From NCBI GenBank assembly GCA_947648875.1, contig CANSPM010000003.1:1-64000 (forward strand): a stretch of 64,000 nt of DNA, given 5' to 3'. This document shows positions 38,201-48,219 of this stretch, in pieces. The number at the start of each line of letters is the position of its first letter. The first letter of the stretch is position 1. The notes beneath the pieces are model-generated. The model was not told the DNA's origin. It saw only the letters and a program-made list of their open reading frames with translations, and did not search any database. Source of the stretch: an uncultured Lachnospiraceae bacterium. GTDB taxonomy: Bacteria; Bacillota; Clostridia; Lachnospirales; Lachnospiraceae. Made by a program: the position numbers and the translations under genes.

Positions 38201-40669
38201 ATGAAGGTTTTTATTGATGTCAGTAATCTGATACATGTAAATTACATAAGCGGCATACAGAGAGTGGTGCGGGAGGTGACGACCGGGCTGGCGAACGATC
38301 CTTTGCTGGAACTGGTTTTACTGGAATATCAGGAGCGTGAGAATCGGTTTGGAATCTTGTCTCTAACGGCATTTCTGGCATATTACAGAGACGGGGCGGG
38401 AAGGAAGGAGGATATTCGGACCCGGGAGAGTGTGGGACTGGCGGAGTTTCCCCATGGCAGTGTATTTCTGGAACTGGACAGCGTATGGCATTCCCGTTGC
38501 AGGCGCATGACGCTCTATCCGGAGCTGAAAGCCAGGGGGGTAAAGATCGCTGTGTGCTATCAGGACCTGATTCCGATTATGTGGCCGGAATATGCGGCAT
38601 CCGAGACAGTCTGCTCCTTTCTGGGATATATGACGGCCTGTGTAACTTATGGGGATCTGTTCATATCATCCACCCGGACGAACATCGGGTATCTACAGGA
38701 ATTTATGAGGCAGATCGGCGTTCGGAACCAGGCTCCCTGTGTGGTGTCCTGGCTGGGAACGGATTTTAAGGAGCGGCGGCAGGAGAGCAAGCCGGGAAAG
38801 AGGCTGGAGGAGATCAGGAGCAGGGGAAAATATCTGCTGATGGTGGGGACGGTGGAACCCCGTAAAAATCACAGGCTGGTGCTGGATGCCATGGACCAAA
38901 ATCTCTTTGCCCGGGGCTGGCAGCTGGTGATTGTGGGACGCCAGGGCTGGGATATAGAGGAGACGGCGGAGAGAATCCGCGGGCATCCCGGCCTGGGCAG
39001 GCAGTTGCACTGGATTGAGGACGCAACGGATGCGGATGTGGAATACCTTTACACCCACAGCAGATTTGTGATCTTTCCCAGCCTGACGGAGGGGTTTGGA
39101 CTGCCCATAGTGGAGGCCTGCGGCAGGGGGATCCCGGTGCTGGCTTCGGACCATCCGGTGCTGCGGGAGGTGGGGGGAAGCTATTGCGGATATTTTTCAC
39201 CTCAAAGTTCGCAGTCGCTGATTGAGGCCCTGGAGCAGGCGGATCAAGAGCCGGTCTATAAACGGATGCGGGAGGCTCTGGTAGATTATAAGGCTGTGGG
39301 ATGGAAGCAGGTGGCAGAACGGATAGGGCAGGCGCTGAAAGAATTACAGAGAGCCGTGAAATTGCCGGATTTGTCGGCCGGAGCCGGTGTAAAGCAGATG
39401 GTGACGCTGTCGGCCCGGGCGGAAGATTTTCTGCGCAGTCTGCCTTTCATAGAGAAGTTTATGCCGTTTATCAGGGAGATCGTTCTTTGTTGTCCCGATG
39501 CCATGGAGGCGGAAGTGAGGGACAGTTACAAGGGGCCTCTGGGGATTCGCTTTCTTACGGACAGCGTGCTTCTGGGAGGATGCCCTCTGCCGGCGGATCA
39601 CGCCGCTCGCAATATTTTCCTGCGCACAAAGGCGATTGAGAATGCTATAATTGACCCGGTCTTCATTATGAGTGATGACGATTATCGGCCGCTTAAAACA
39701 ATTTCATTGGAAAAATTTTATAATAATGAGCGTTATCAGGCGTACTACCTGGGGGATCTGAGAAACTGGAAAGGAACCCAGGGAAATCCCACTTCCTTTG
39801 ATGTCAGTATGTGGAGGTGCCGGGATTTTCTCAGTGACCAGGGGTATTCCACTTATATGTTTGATGCGCATATGCCACAGATTATAGACAGGCGTCTGTT
39901 TCTGGAGATGCTGGGGCGATATCCGCAGGTGGCGGACGGAGCGGCCAGCGAGTGGAGCGGATATTTCAACTACCTGGTAAGCGAGTATCCGGAGTCTGTG
40001 GAACTTCACCCCTATGCGACCATGAGTTGGCCAGGCTTCCCGGAGGATTGGAACACGGAGTTAAGGAGACCGGAATATCTCTTTGAAAATTTTTATGATA
40101 TGCTGTATGAGGAGAGGGAGGTATATCGGGGGAAGGGCCGGTTTGTGGGATTTTCCAGAGAATATACGCCGGGTATACAGGAGGAGAACCAGCGGAAAGC
40201 CGAAATATGCAGAGCCGAAGAACAACGTCATGAAGAGGAACTGTCACTTCATTCTCAGTGGCTGCAACGCTATCGAAAGCAGTGGGGAATGGAACCGGTA
40301 TTCGCGGTATGTGACCGGGAGGGGGAATTGGTTTTGCGGACACCGGCGGTGATGCCCATGCTGCGAGGAGATTTCCTGCGCATGGACTTTAGGGTGATGC
40401 TGCGCGAAAAACCGCGTCAGAGCAGGCAGTGGCAGCTGGCCTGGACCATATGGGAGGAAGGCGGCGGCGCGGCAGGCATGGGTTCCTCCAGATTTCAGGG
40501 GACGGACCGTGATTTTCAGGTGCTTCTGATGGCCCCCGACAAGGCAGGGACATACCGGGTGGAGTGGAACCTCTATGCAGGTACGGTGAGCGTCATCCGA
40601 CAGATGGAACTGGAGATAAAGGAAGCGGCAGCGGACAGTAAAGGCGCGAAGGCGCACGATACTCATTAG
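38201..40669 (+). CDS. Multidomain glycan enzyme: GT4 + Stealth-like sugar-phosphate transferase-like domain + C-terminal Wzt-C-like beta-sandwich
   Basis: MKVFIDVSNLIHVNYISGIQRVVREV, MVGTVEPRKNHRLVLDAMD, FPSLTEGFGLPIVEACGRG; then LRSLPFIEKFMPFIREIVLCCPD, FIMSDDDYRPLK, HMPQIIDRRLFLEML; then a beta-rich tail. Confidence 0.75.
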   Translation: MKVFIDVSNLIHVNYISGIQRVVREVTTGLANDPLLELVLLEYQERENRFGILSLTAFLAYYRDGAGRKEDIRTRESVGLAEFPHGSVFLELDSVWHSRCRRMTLYPELKARGVKIAVCYQDLIPIMWPEYAASETVCSFLGYMTACVTYGDLFISSTRTNIGYLQEFMRQIGVRNQAPCVVSWLGTDFKERRQESKPGKRLEEIRSRGKYLLMVGTVEPRKNHRLVLDAMDQNLFARGWQLVIVGRQGWDIEETAERIRGHPGLGRQLHWIEDATDADVEYLYTHSRFVIFPSLTEGFGLPIVEACGRGIPVLASDHPVLREVGGSYCGYFSPQSSQSLIEALEQADQEPVYKRMREALVDYKAVGWKQVAERIGQALKELQRAVKLPDLSAGAGVKQMVTLSARAEDFLRSLPFIEKFMPFIREIVLCCPDAMEAEVRDSYKGPLGIRFLTDSVLLGGCPLPADHAARNIFLRTKAIENAIIDPVFIMSDDDYRPLKTISLEKFYNNERYQAYYLGDLRNWKGTQGNPTSFDVSMWRCRDFLSDQGYSTYMFDAHMPQIIDRRLFLEMLGRYPQVADGAASEWSGYFNYLVSEYPESVELHPYATMSWPGFPEDWNTELRRPEYLFENFYDMLYEEREVYRGKGRFVGFSREYTPGIQEENQRKAEICRAEEQRHEEELSLHSQWLQRYRKQWGMEPVFAVCDREGELVLRTPAVMPMLRGDFLRMDFRVMLREKPRQSRQWQLAWTIWEEGGGAAGMGSSRFQGTDRDFQVLLMAPDKAGTYRVEWNLYAGTVSVIRQMELEIKEAAADSKGAKAHDTH

Positions 40670-40707
40670 AGCCATCGCGCAGCGATTTAATAAGGGAGGA
40701 GTAACGA

Positions 40708-42891
40708 ATGAAAAGGAGAGCAATCAGATTTATTACTATGGGCCTGGCCTGTGCAGTGATATTTTGCGGTGGTCCGCAGCTTGCGCTACAGGCTATGGAA
40801 AATCATGATATAATGCCGGCTTTACGGGAGTCGGCAGAACAAGAGAAGGAAGAATCCGGGGACGACGAGCAGTCTTTTGGACAGATCCGTCAGGCGATCC
40901 AGGCGCTGGAACGCCTGGCGGCGGAGAGAGAAATTCTGGCTACCCTCTACCGCGTTGACAGGTATCCTCTCTCTGCCACAGCCGGATACGCGGAGAGCGG
41001 TATAGTTTGGATACCTTCGGGCGGCCAGGTGATGATAGAGAGCGTGGTACTACAGGACGGAGCGGTATGGTTTCTGGCGAATTATGTACAGGACGAGCAG
41101 AGTTACAGAGGTTATGTGCAGGCCGATTATCTGATCAGCACGGACAGTCGGTTTCTGGACTGGCGGCAGGAATACGGTGAGGCGCTGACCGCGCGGACAG
41201 ATGAGGATGAGGAGTATCTGGTGAAAGCGTCGGATGATATATCGGCCTTTCCCGAGTCCTATCGGTCCTCTCTGGCCCAGTTGAAAAGACAACATCCCAA
41301 CTGGGTGTTCGTGCCCATGAATACCAATATAGATTGGACTACGGTTATCACGGAGGAAATGCGGGGGGACCGCAGCTGGGTGCATTCCTCCAAGCCGGCA
41401 GCCTGGAAGGGGGAACAGCGGGATACAAACTGGTATCTGGCTACCAGAGAGGCAGTGGAATATTGTGTTGATCCCCGGAACTTTCTGAATGAAAAATACA
41501 TCTTTATGTTTGAACAGCTGACTTATAACGGCAATTATCACAGTGTGCAGGGCGTGCAGAATATTGTGCGGAACACCTTTATGCGGGGAGATATTCCGGG
41601 GGAGGGAATTTCCTACGCACAGAACTTCTTCAATCTGGGGCAGAATCTGGGCGTAAGTCCCTTCCACCTGGCTTCCAGAGTTTACCAGGAGCAGGGTGTC
41701 AACGGAACCTCCCCCCTGATCTCCGGAACATATCCGGGATATGAGGGTTACTTTAATTATTACAATGTAAGCGCTTCCGGAACCTCGGATCAGCAGGTCA
41801 TTGAATCGGGGCTGAGATATGCCCAGAGTAAGGGATGGAATACCCGCAGGAAAGCCATCGCGGGCGGAGCGGAGTTTATTTCCAAAAATTATATATTAAA
41901 GGGACAGGACACCCTGTATCTACAGAAATTTGACGTGGACAGCTCCTATAACGGTGTGTTTTCGCACCAGTATATGCAGAATATTACGGCGCCCATGTCG
42001 GAGGGATCTACCACCAGAGCGGCCTATGAGAGGGCTGGTGCCTTAAACAATATGTTTGTCTTTAAGATTCCGGTATACCGGAATATGCCTGCTTCCGCCT
42101 GCCCGGAGCCGGGTTCGTCCCAGACACCGAATCCCACGCCTGAGCAGGAGGAACAGCTGAGAGCCTTCATAGTAAGGCTGTATCTGGATGCGCTGGGAAG
42201 GAAGTCCTATGCGGATTCTGAGGTGGATTTCTGGTATCAGGAGCTGGTCAGTAGAAAAAAGAACGGTGCCGAAGTGGCCATGGGGTTCTTTTTCAGCGAT
42301 GAGTTTAAGAAAAAAGGCTTGCCTGACGGGGAATACGTGGATATTCTTTACAAGGTTATGTTTAACAGAAACGCGGATGGGGCAGGCAAGGAAAACTGGA
42401 TGAGAAAACTGCAACTGGGTATGAGCAGAGAGGCCATCTACGCGGGATTTGCCAATTCATCGGAATTTGCGGATGTATGTGCCGACTATGGAGTGGAGAG
42501 AGGGACGATTACCTGGAACGCGTATCGTGATCAGAATGAAGGGGTGACGGGCTTTGTGACCAGACTGTACAACAAGGCGCTGGGCCGAGGCGGCGACGAC
42601 GAGGGCATGGAGACCTGGTGCCGCGTAATACTGCGCCGGGAGAATACAGTGGAAAATGTGGCGAAGGGATTTATATTCTCCGGGGAATTTATGGAGAAGA
42701 ATCTGAGCAACGAGGAGTACTGCAAAGTATTGTACAGAACCTTCCTGGACAGAGAATATGATCCCGACGGTCTACGCACCTGGATGGGAAGGCTCGAGGC
42801 AGGGGATTCCCGCGAGAACGTTTTTTATGGATTTGCCAGAAGCGGAGAGTTTCGTGAGATTATGAACAGGTATGGGATACAGCCATACTGA
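40708..42891 (+). CDS. Secreted SH3b + endo-beta-N-acetylglucosaminidase-like protein with C-terminal double DUF4214 module
   Basis: Signal peptide; QSYRGYVQADYL SH3-like; GVQNIVRNTFMRGDIPGEGISYAQNFFNLGQNLGVSPFHLASRVYQEQG glucosaminidase region; four LYxxALGR..DxxGxxxW repeats. Confidence 0.88.
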   Translation: MKRRAIRFITMGLACAVIFCGGPQLALQAMENHDIMPALRESAEQEKEESGDDEQSFGQIRQAIQALERLAAEREILATLYRVDRYPLSATAGYAESGIVWIPSGGQVMIESVVLQDGAVWFLANYVQDEQSYRGYVQADYLISTDSRFLDWRQEYGEALTARTDEDEEYLVKASDDISAFPESYRSSLAQLKRQHPNWVFVPMNTNIDWTTVITEEMRGDRSWVHSSKPAAWKGEQRDTNWYLATREAVEYCVDPRNFLNEKYIFMFEQLTYNGNYHSVQGVQNIVRNTFMRGDIPGEGISYAQNFFNLGQNLGVSPFHLASRVYQEQGVNGTSPLISGTYPGYEGYFNYYNVSASGTSDQQVIESGLRYAQSKGWNTRRKAIAGGAEFISKNYILKGQDTLYLQKFDVDSSYNGVFSHQYMQNITAPMSEGSTTRAAYERAGALNNMFVFKIPVYRNMPASACPEPGSSQTPNPTPEQEEQLRAFIVRLYLDALGRKSYADSEVDFWYQELVSRKKNGAEVAMGFFFSDEFKKKGLPDGEYVDILYKVMFNRNADGAGKENWMRKLQLGMSREAIYAGFANSSEFADVCADYGVERGTITWNAYRDQNEGVTGFVTRLYNKALGRGGDDEGMETWCRVILRRENTVENVAKGFIFSGEFMEKNLSNEEYCKVLYRTFLDREYDPDGLRTWMGRLEAGDSRENVFYGFARSGEFREIMNRYGIQPY

Positions 42892-42905
42892 CAACTGTTA
42901 AGCTG

Positions 42906-42933
42906 CTACAGCCTGGCCTGGTCCAGGCTGTAG
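42906..42933 (+). repeat. Strong hairpin downstream of a DUF4214 gene
   Basis: CTACAGCCTGG (42906-42916) / CCAGGCTGTAG (42923-42933), perfect 11-bp stem, no real T-tract. Confidence 0.8.
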
Positions 42934-43056
42934 TTATATGCGCGGGCGATCTATCGGATCTGTTGGCGGCTGGCACATTGCGTTTCGTGTCCGCAGACCA
43001 AGTGTAATGACAGGTTTTGGAGGCTACAAATATATGCGGAAAGAGGAAAGGTTTAC

Positions 43057-44979
43057 ATGAGGAGAACGGGAGTATTTTGTTTTATACTGTTGGCGCTGTG
43101 TCTTTGGACGCCCATGGATGCTGACGCGGAGGAGCCGGATTATATTCTGGGAAGAACCATGACAGATGAGGAAATTGCGGCCGTGGAGGAAGCGGTCCGG
43201 CCTTATGCCGGACAGGGGGGCTATCTGCCGGAGGATGAGCCGCTGTTGTGGGGGACGCAGGCGGAGCCGAACGATACGGGAGCTTCGTCCCCATATCCTT
43301 CCCGATACGACCTGCGGCAGCGGGGAATAGATCTAAAGGTCAGGCAGCAGAGGTACGGAGACTGCTGGGCGTTCGCCACGATGGATATGCTGCGCATCGG
43401 CGCATTTTTGCGGGAAATCCCTGTAGCGGATGATTTGTCGGAACGTCATCTGGTATATTATACCTATCATTCGGTCCATGGGAACCGGGGGCAGCAGACA
43501 GGGGAAGGCACCGGCTTTATGGACAGCGGGAACGCCGAAAAATGTTTTGTTTACGGGGGAAAATACGACTATGCCGTCCGCACCCTGGGGGCATATATGG
43601 GAGCGGCCCGGGAAAAAGCGTATCCCTACGCCCAGGCCCGGGAGGCGCTGCCGGACAGTGTCAGCGACGCCTACGAAGGGGCGGCGCTGCGGCTCAAGGG
43701 AGCTTATATTATCCATGCAAAGGACCGCGACGCGATAAAGGATAAAATAATGGAGTACGGATCGGTGGGGATTACATATTGCAGCAGTCTGGACTACTAT
43801 AATTACCACACTGCCGCCCAGTACTGTCCTGCGCCCGCCAGGGCTGATCACGCGGTGGTTCTCATCGGGTGGGACGATTCGTATTCGCGGGATAATTTTA
43901 AGGAAAAACCTGCGGGAGACGGGGCATGGCTGGTTAAGAATTCCTGGGGAACCACCTTCGGGATAGAAGGTTATTTCTGGCTTTCCTACGAAGATGCGTC
44001 CATCGCGGACAGGGCTTATGCGCTGGAGGTAACAAATACGGACACTTATGAGCATATTTATCAGTGCGATAATACGCTTCTGGACGGTCAGCTTACAGGG
44101 GAGGGCTCTCTTTGGGTGGCAAACGGCTTTGTGCTGGGAGAGGATGGTGCCTTCTGGGAGAAGCCCAGGGCGGTTTCTGTCATGGTTCCTGCGGGCAATC
44201 TGGACTATTCGCTGCAAATCTACCAGGAGAACGATGAGAGCGGACGGGGAAATCCGGAGCAGGGGACTCCTTTGCTGGCCGTGCCCGCAGAGGGGCGATT
44301 GGACACACCGGGACTGCATACGATAGAACTGGAGGGAGAGTTACAGCTTCCCCCCGGCAGCAGGGTTTATATTGTATTGCGGCTGCGGGGAGAGTACCCC
44401 GCAGTCTATACGGATGCTACCAAAACCAGTATGTATACCATCTGCAACTCCGTGGGGGGAGAGGGTGTAAGTTATTATAAAGTCGGAGACACATGGATAG
44501 ACTATGGTTTAGCGGAAAACAGAAATTTTAGAATCAAACTGTTTACGGATGACGGCGTCCGGCAAAATGCCATAGCGGATATCTACACACAATATCTGGA
44601 TACGGAAAACGCGTATGAGGCGGTGGATTTTCTGTACAAGCAGCTTCTGCACAGGGCAGGGGAGGCGGAAGGTATCCATTTCTGGTTGGACCAAAGACAG
44701 AACAGACAGCCCATAGAGATATTGGAAGGTTTTTTGTTTTCCGATGAGTACCGCAGGAAGAATCCGGGGCAGAATCCGTGGCTGCTTCTGGAACAGGCGG
44801 TTTCGACACAGTATATGGTGGATGTGGGCGTTATATCCGCAGCGTATGAAGAAATTCTTGGAAGAACTTATGATTTGCCAGGGCTCTTAAACTGGGCGGA
44901 CGCAATGGAACGGGGGATGGAACTGAATGAAGTGAGAAGGGGATTTCTGGAATCGTCGGAATATAGGGGGTCCCATTAG
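43057..44979 (+). CDS. Secreted papain-like (C1) cysteine protease with lectin-like domain and C-terminal DUF4214-like tail
   Basis: Signal peptide; YGDCWAFATMDML (Cys), ADHAVVLIGWDDSY (His), WLVKNSWGTTFG (Asn); tail VDFLYKQLLHRAGEAEGIHFWLD and EILGRTYDLPGLLNW. Confidence 0.9.
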   Translation: MRRTGVFCFILLALCLWTPMDADAEEPDYILGRTMTDEEIAAVEEAVRPYAGQGGYLPEDEPLLWGTQAEPNDTGASSPYPSRYDLRQRGIDLKVRQQRYGDCWAFATMDMLRIGAFLREIPVADDLSERHLVYYTYHSVHGNRGQQTGEGTGFMDSGNAEKCFVYGGKYDYAVRTLGAYMGAAREKAYPYAQAREALPDSVSDAYEGAALRLKGAYIIHAKDRDAIKDKIMEYGSVGITYCSSLDYYNYHTAAQYCPAPARADHAVVLIGWDDSYSRDNFKEKPAGDGAWLVKNSWGTTFGIEGYFWLSYEDASIADRAYALEVTNTDTYEHIYQCDNTLLDGQLTGEGSLWVANGFVLGEDGAFWEKPRAVSVMVPAGNLDYSLQIYQENDESGRGNPEQGTPLLAVPAEGRLDTPGLHTIELEGELQLPPGSRVYIVLRLRGEYPAVYTDATKTSMYTICNSVGGEGVSYYKVGDTWIDYGLAENRNFRIKLFTDDGVRQNAIADIYTQYLDTENAYEAVDFLYKQLLHRAGEAEGIHFWLDQRQNRQPIEILEGFLFSDEYRRKNPGQNPWLLLEQAVSTQYMVDVGVISAAYEEILGRTYDLPGLLNWADAMERGMELNEVRRGFLESSEYRGSH

Positions 44980-45016
44980 ACTCCTGTCGATTTCTCCAAA
45001 AGTTTTAGAGTTTTGG

Positions 45017-45045
45017 TTGTCAAATATTTAGTTATTTGTTATAAT
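45017..45045 (+). promoter_or_regulatory. Sigma-A-like promoter
   Basis: TTGTCA, 17-nt spacer, TATAAT, about 39 nt before the next start codon. Confidence 0.7.
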
Positions 45046-45083
45046 CGACATAGTTTACATGCATCTTAAGGAGGAGAAACAAA

Positions 45084-45776
45084 TTGAACTCTGGTGAAAA
45101 AGTCCTATCCATCGTGATCCCCTGCTACAACGAGGAGAATAACATTCTGGCCCTGGTGAAAAAGGTTCTGGAGTCTCCCATCAAAAATAAGGAAATTATC
45201 GTAGTGGACGACTGTTCCAAGGACGGCACCCGCAAGGTGTTGGAGGAACAGGTAAAGCCCCTGGTCAGCAAGATCATTTACCATAAGGTAAACGGTGGCA
45301 AGGGCGCTGCCCTCCGGACTGGCTTCCAGGCTGCCACAGGAGATGTGGTGATCATTCAGGACGCGGACCTGGAGTATGATCCCATGGAGTATCCCAAGGT
45401 GGTGAACCCCATTTTTGAGGGTAAGGCAAAGGTAGTGTATGGCTCCCGTTTCCTGAACCAGAAGAGGAAGGGGTATCTGGCCAACCGGCTGGCGAATTGG
45501 GCGCTTACTACATTTTCCAACCTGTTCACGCGCCAGAAACTCACGGATATGGAGACCTGTTACAAGGCGTTTCGCAGGGAGGTCATCCAATCCGTCCATA
45601 TTGAAGAGAACCGCTTTGGCTTTGAACCGGAGATCACGGCGAAAATCTCCAGGATGAAAATCCGTATACACGAGGTTCCCATATCTTATTATCCCCGCAC
45701 AAACGAGGAAGGCAAGAAAATTGGCTTTAAGGATGGGCTACGGGCGATTTACGTGATATGGAGATACCGCAAATGA
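45084..45776 (+). CDS. GT2 glycosyltransferase, DPM1-like (TTG start)
   Basis: LSIVIPCYNEENNILALV, VVDDCSKDGTRK, IIQDADLEYDPMEYP; RBS AGGAGG. Confidence 0.93.
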   Translation: MNSGEKVLSIVIPCYNEENNILALVKKVLESPIKNKEIIVVDDCSKDGTRKVLEEQVKPLVSKIIYHKVNGGKGAALRTGFQAATGDVVIIQDADLEYDPMEYPKVVNPIFEGKAKVVYGSRFLNQKRKGYLANRLANWALTTFSNLFTRQKLTDMETCYKAFRREVIQSVHIEENRFGFEPEITAKISRMKIRIHEVPISYYPRTNEEGKKIGFKDGLRAIYVIWRYRK

Positions 45777-46189
45777 GGAAAATTCTGGAGATCCCCATGG
45801 TCAGACAGTTTATCTCCTACTTTTTTGTAGGCGGTATTGCGGCCCTGGTGGAATGGGCGCTTTTCGCGTTGTTTGACAATGCGCTGCATATCCATTATAT
45901 TCTGGCCACCTGTCTGGCTTTTGTGTTTTCCACATCCGCCAACTGGCTTCTGGGCAGGCTGTGGACTTTCAGAGACAACAAATCCTATGAGAACAAAAAG
46001 GCCAAGGAAGTGTTTTTGGTCTTTGCTGTGAGCGCCATAGGACTTTTGTTTAATATGGGGCTTATGTATCTCTTTGTGACGGTATTGGGCCTGGACAGCG
46101 CGGCGCTGAAGACCCTGAGCAAGATTGCCGCTACAGGGATCGTGTTTTTCTGGAATTTCCTGATCAGGAGATTTGTGATATATAAATAA
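45758..46189 (+). CDS. GtrA family membrane protein
   Basis: FISYFFVGGIAALVEWALFALFDN, FSTSANWLLGRLWTFRDN, IAATGIVFFWNFLIRRFVIYK; overlaps the GT2 gene. Confidence 0.93.
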   Translation: MEIPQMRKILEIPMVRQFISYFFVGGIAALVEWALFALFDNALHIHYILATCLAFVFSTSANWLLGRLWTFRDNKSYENKKAKEVFLVFAVSAIGLLFNMGLMYLFVTVLGLDSAALKTLSKIAATGIVFFWNFLIRRFVIYK

Positions 46190-46272
46190 TACTGTCAAAA
46201 ATATTTAGCGCGGACGACAAAGGCAGAGGGATATATTATTTGATGACAGTTTCTGACAATGGGGGAAAACAT

Positions 46273-48198
46273 ATGGATATGATAGAACTGTTTGTGCCCG
46301 GTCGCCTGTGCCTGTTGGGGGAACACAGTGACTGGGCCGGGACAAACCGCATGATGAACGCGTCGCTTGTACCGGGATGCGCCATCGTCACCGGCATTGA
46401 TCAGGGAATCTACGCGTCGGTGGAGAAAGCGGAAAACTTCATAATAGAGAGTGATCTGGAATGCTTCGCGGGAGAAAGATATGAGTGCGAGATGGATACG
46501 GAAAGGCTTCGTGAGACGGCGTCTGACGGAGGCTTTTTTTCCTATGTGGCAGGTGTGGCGTCCTATATAAACGAACACTACCGCGTCAAGGGTATCCATG
46601 TGCGGGTGACAGAGATGGACCTGCCTATAAAGAGCGGCTTGTCCAGCAGCGCCGCCATTTGCGTGCTGGTAGCCCGGGCGTTTAACAAGCTGTATCATCT
46701 GCACTTGAATACCATGGGGGAGATGAACATCGCCTATATGGGCGAACAGAGAACTCCTTCCCGCTGCGGTCGGCTGGATCAGGCCTGTGCATATGGCGTG
46801 AATCCCATCCGCATGATCTTTGACGGAAACGACATCAGTGTGCGGCCCCTTGCTCTAAAGTGCGACCTGCACTACGTGGTGACGGATCTGAATGCCCATA
46901 AGGATACGGTGCGGATACTGGCGGACCTGAATAAATGTTTCCCATTTGCCAACAATGAGATGGAGTGGAAAGTGCAGGAGGCCCTGGGCAAAGACAACAG
47001 GGCGTTTGTGGAAGAAGCCATCGGCTATATCGAGAGTGGGGACGCCGAGAGTCTTGGGCGGCTGATGGTCCGTTTTCAGCAAAATTTTGATGAGAAAGTG
47101 GCGCCGGCCTGCCCCTCACAGCTACAGTCGCCAGTGCTCCACTCCGTGCTGAATGACCCGGAGATCCAGAAGTATGTGTATGGATGCAAGGGCGTGGGGT
47201 CCCAGGGGGATGGGACGGCACAGTTTCTGGCAAAGGACGAGGACGCGCAGCGGGATCTGATAAAGTACCTGAAAGAAAAGCGGGGGATGGATGCCGTGGC
47301 TTTCACGCTGCATCCCCAGCAAAAAATCAAGAGGGCGATTATCCCTGTGGCCGGTTTTGGCACCAGACTTTTCCCGGTAACCAAAAATCTGAAGAAGAGT
47401 TTTTTCCCCATCATGGACAGTGACGGCATCTTAAAGCCCGCGCTGCTGATCCTGTTAGAGCAGCTGGACCAGGCGGGTATAGAGGATATATGCCTGGTGA
47501 TCGGAGAGGATGAACGCGCAGTATACGACGAGTTCTTTCACCCCCTGCCCAAGGAGCATTATGACAAGCTGCCGGAAGACAGAAAGAGTTACGAGGACCT
47601 GATGGTCAGGATCGGCAAAAAAGTAAGCTATGTCATCCAGAGGGAGCGCAGGGGATTCGGACATGCCGTGTATCAGTGCCGGGAATTTGCCAGAGAGGAG
47701 CCGGTGCTTCTGTTGCTGGGGGACATGATCTATCACTCCTACCGGAACGAGAACTGTATGACACAGATGATACAGACATATGAGAAATACGGTCTGCCTG
47801 TTATTTCCATGCACAGGGTGCCGAAACAGGATGTGGTGCATTACGGGATTATGCACGGACAGTGGGAGGATGCAGGGGAATCGGTGCTGAAGCTGGATGA
47901 GATCAAGGAGAAACCCAGCGTGGAGTACGCAGAAGACTACCTGGGGGTAAAGACAAAGGTCTCCAGGGAGAATTACTACGCGGTGTTCGGCCAGTATATC
48001 CTGACGAAGGAAGTGTTCGAGGCACTGGAGGAAAATATTGATAACAACCTGCTGGAAGGCGGCGAGATCCAGCTGACCAGCGCTCTGGAAAAAGTGAGGA
48101 GCAGGACGGGGATGATCGGGTTCGCGGTGTCGGGGAAATCTTTTGATATCGGTCTGCCGGAGAAGTATCTGGAAACCATGATGATATATGGGAAGTGA
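46273..48198 (+). CDS. Bifunctional GHMP sugar kinase - GalU-type nucleotidyltransferase fusion
   Basis: PGRLCLLGEHSDWAG and LPIKSGLSSSAAICVLVARAF (GHMP); then AIIPVAGFGTRLFPVTKNLKKSFFPIMD (nucleotidyltransferase) in one continuous ORF. Confidence 0.93.
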   Translation: MDMIELFVPGRLCLLGEHSDWAGTNRMMNASLVPGCAIVTGIDQGIYASVEKAENFIIESDLECFAGERYECEMDTERLRETASDGGFFSYVAGVASYINEHYRVKGIHVRVTEMDLPIKSGLSSSAAICVLVARAFNKLYHLHLNTMGEMNIAYMGEQRTPSRCGRLDQACAYGVNPIRMIFDGNDISVRPLALKCDLHYVVTDLNAHKDTVRILADLNKCFPFANNEMEWKVQEALGKDNRAFVEEAIGYIESGDAESLGRLMVRFQQNFDEKVAPACPSQLQSPVLHSVLNDPEIQKYVYGCKGVGSQGDGTAQFLAKDEDAQRDLIKYLKEKRGMDAVAFTLHPQQKIKRAIIPVAGFGTRLFPVTKNLKKSFFPIMDSDGILKPALLILLEQLDQAGIEDICLVIGEDERAVYDEFFHPLPKEHYDKLPEDRKSYEDLMVRIGKKVSYVIQRERRGFGHAVYQCREFAREEPVLLLLGDMIYHSYRNENCMTQMIQTYEKYGLPVISMHRVPKQDVVHYGIMHGQWEDAGESVLKLDEIKEKPSVEYAEDYLGVKTKVSRENYYAVFGQYILTKEVFEALEENIDNNLLEGGEIQLTSALEKVRSRTGMIGFAVSGKSFDIGLPEKYLETMMIYGK

Positions 48199-48219
48199 GA
48201 GACGGATGGGGTGTGGTCT

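Noticed and set aside
43333-44319. 328-aa minus-strand ORF
   Set aside because: Antisense to the papain-like protease with intact catalytic motifs.
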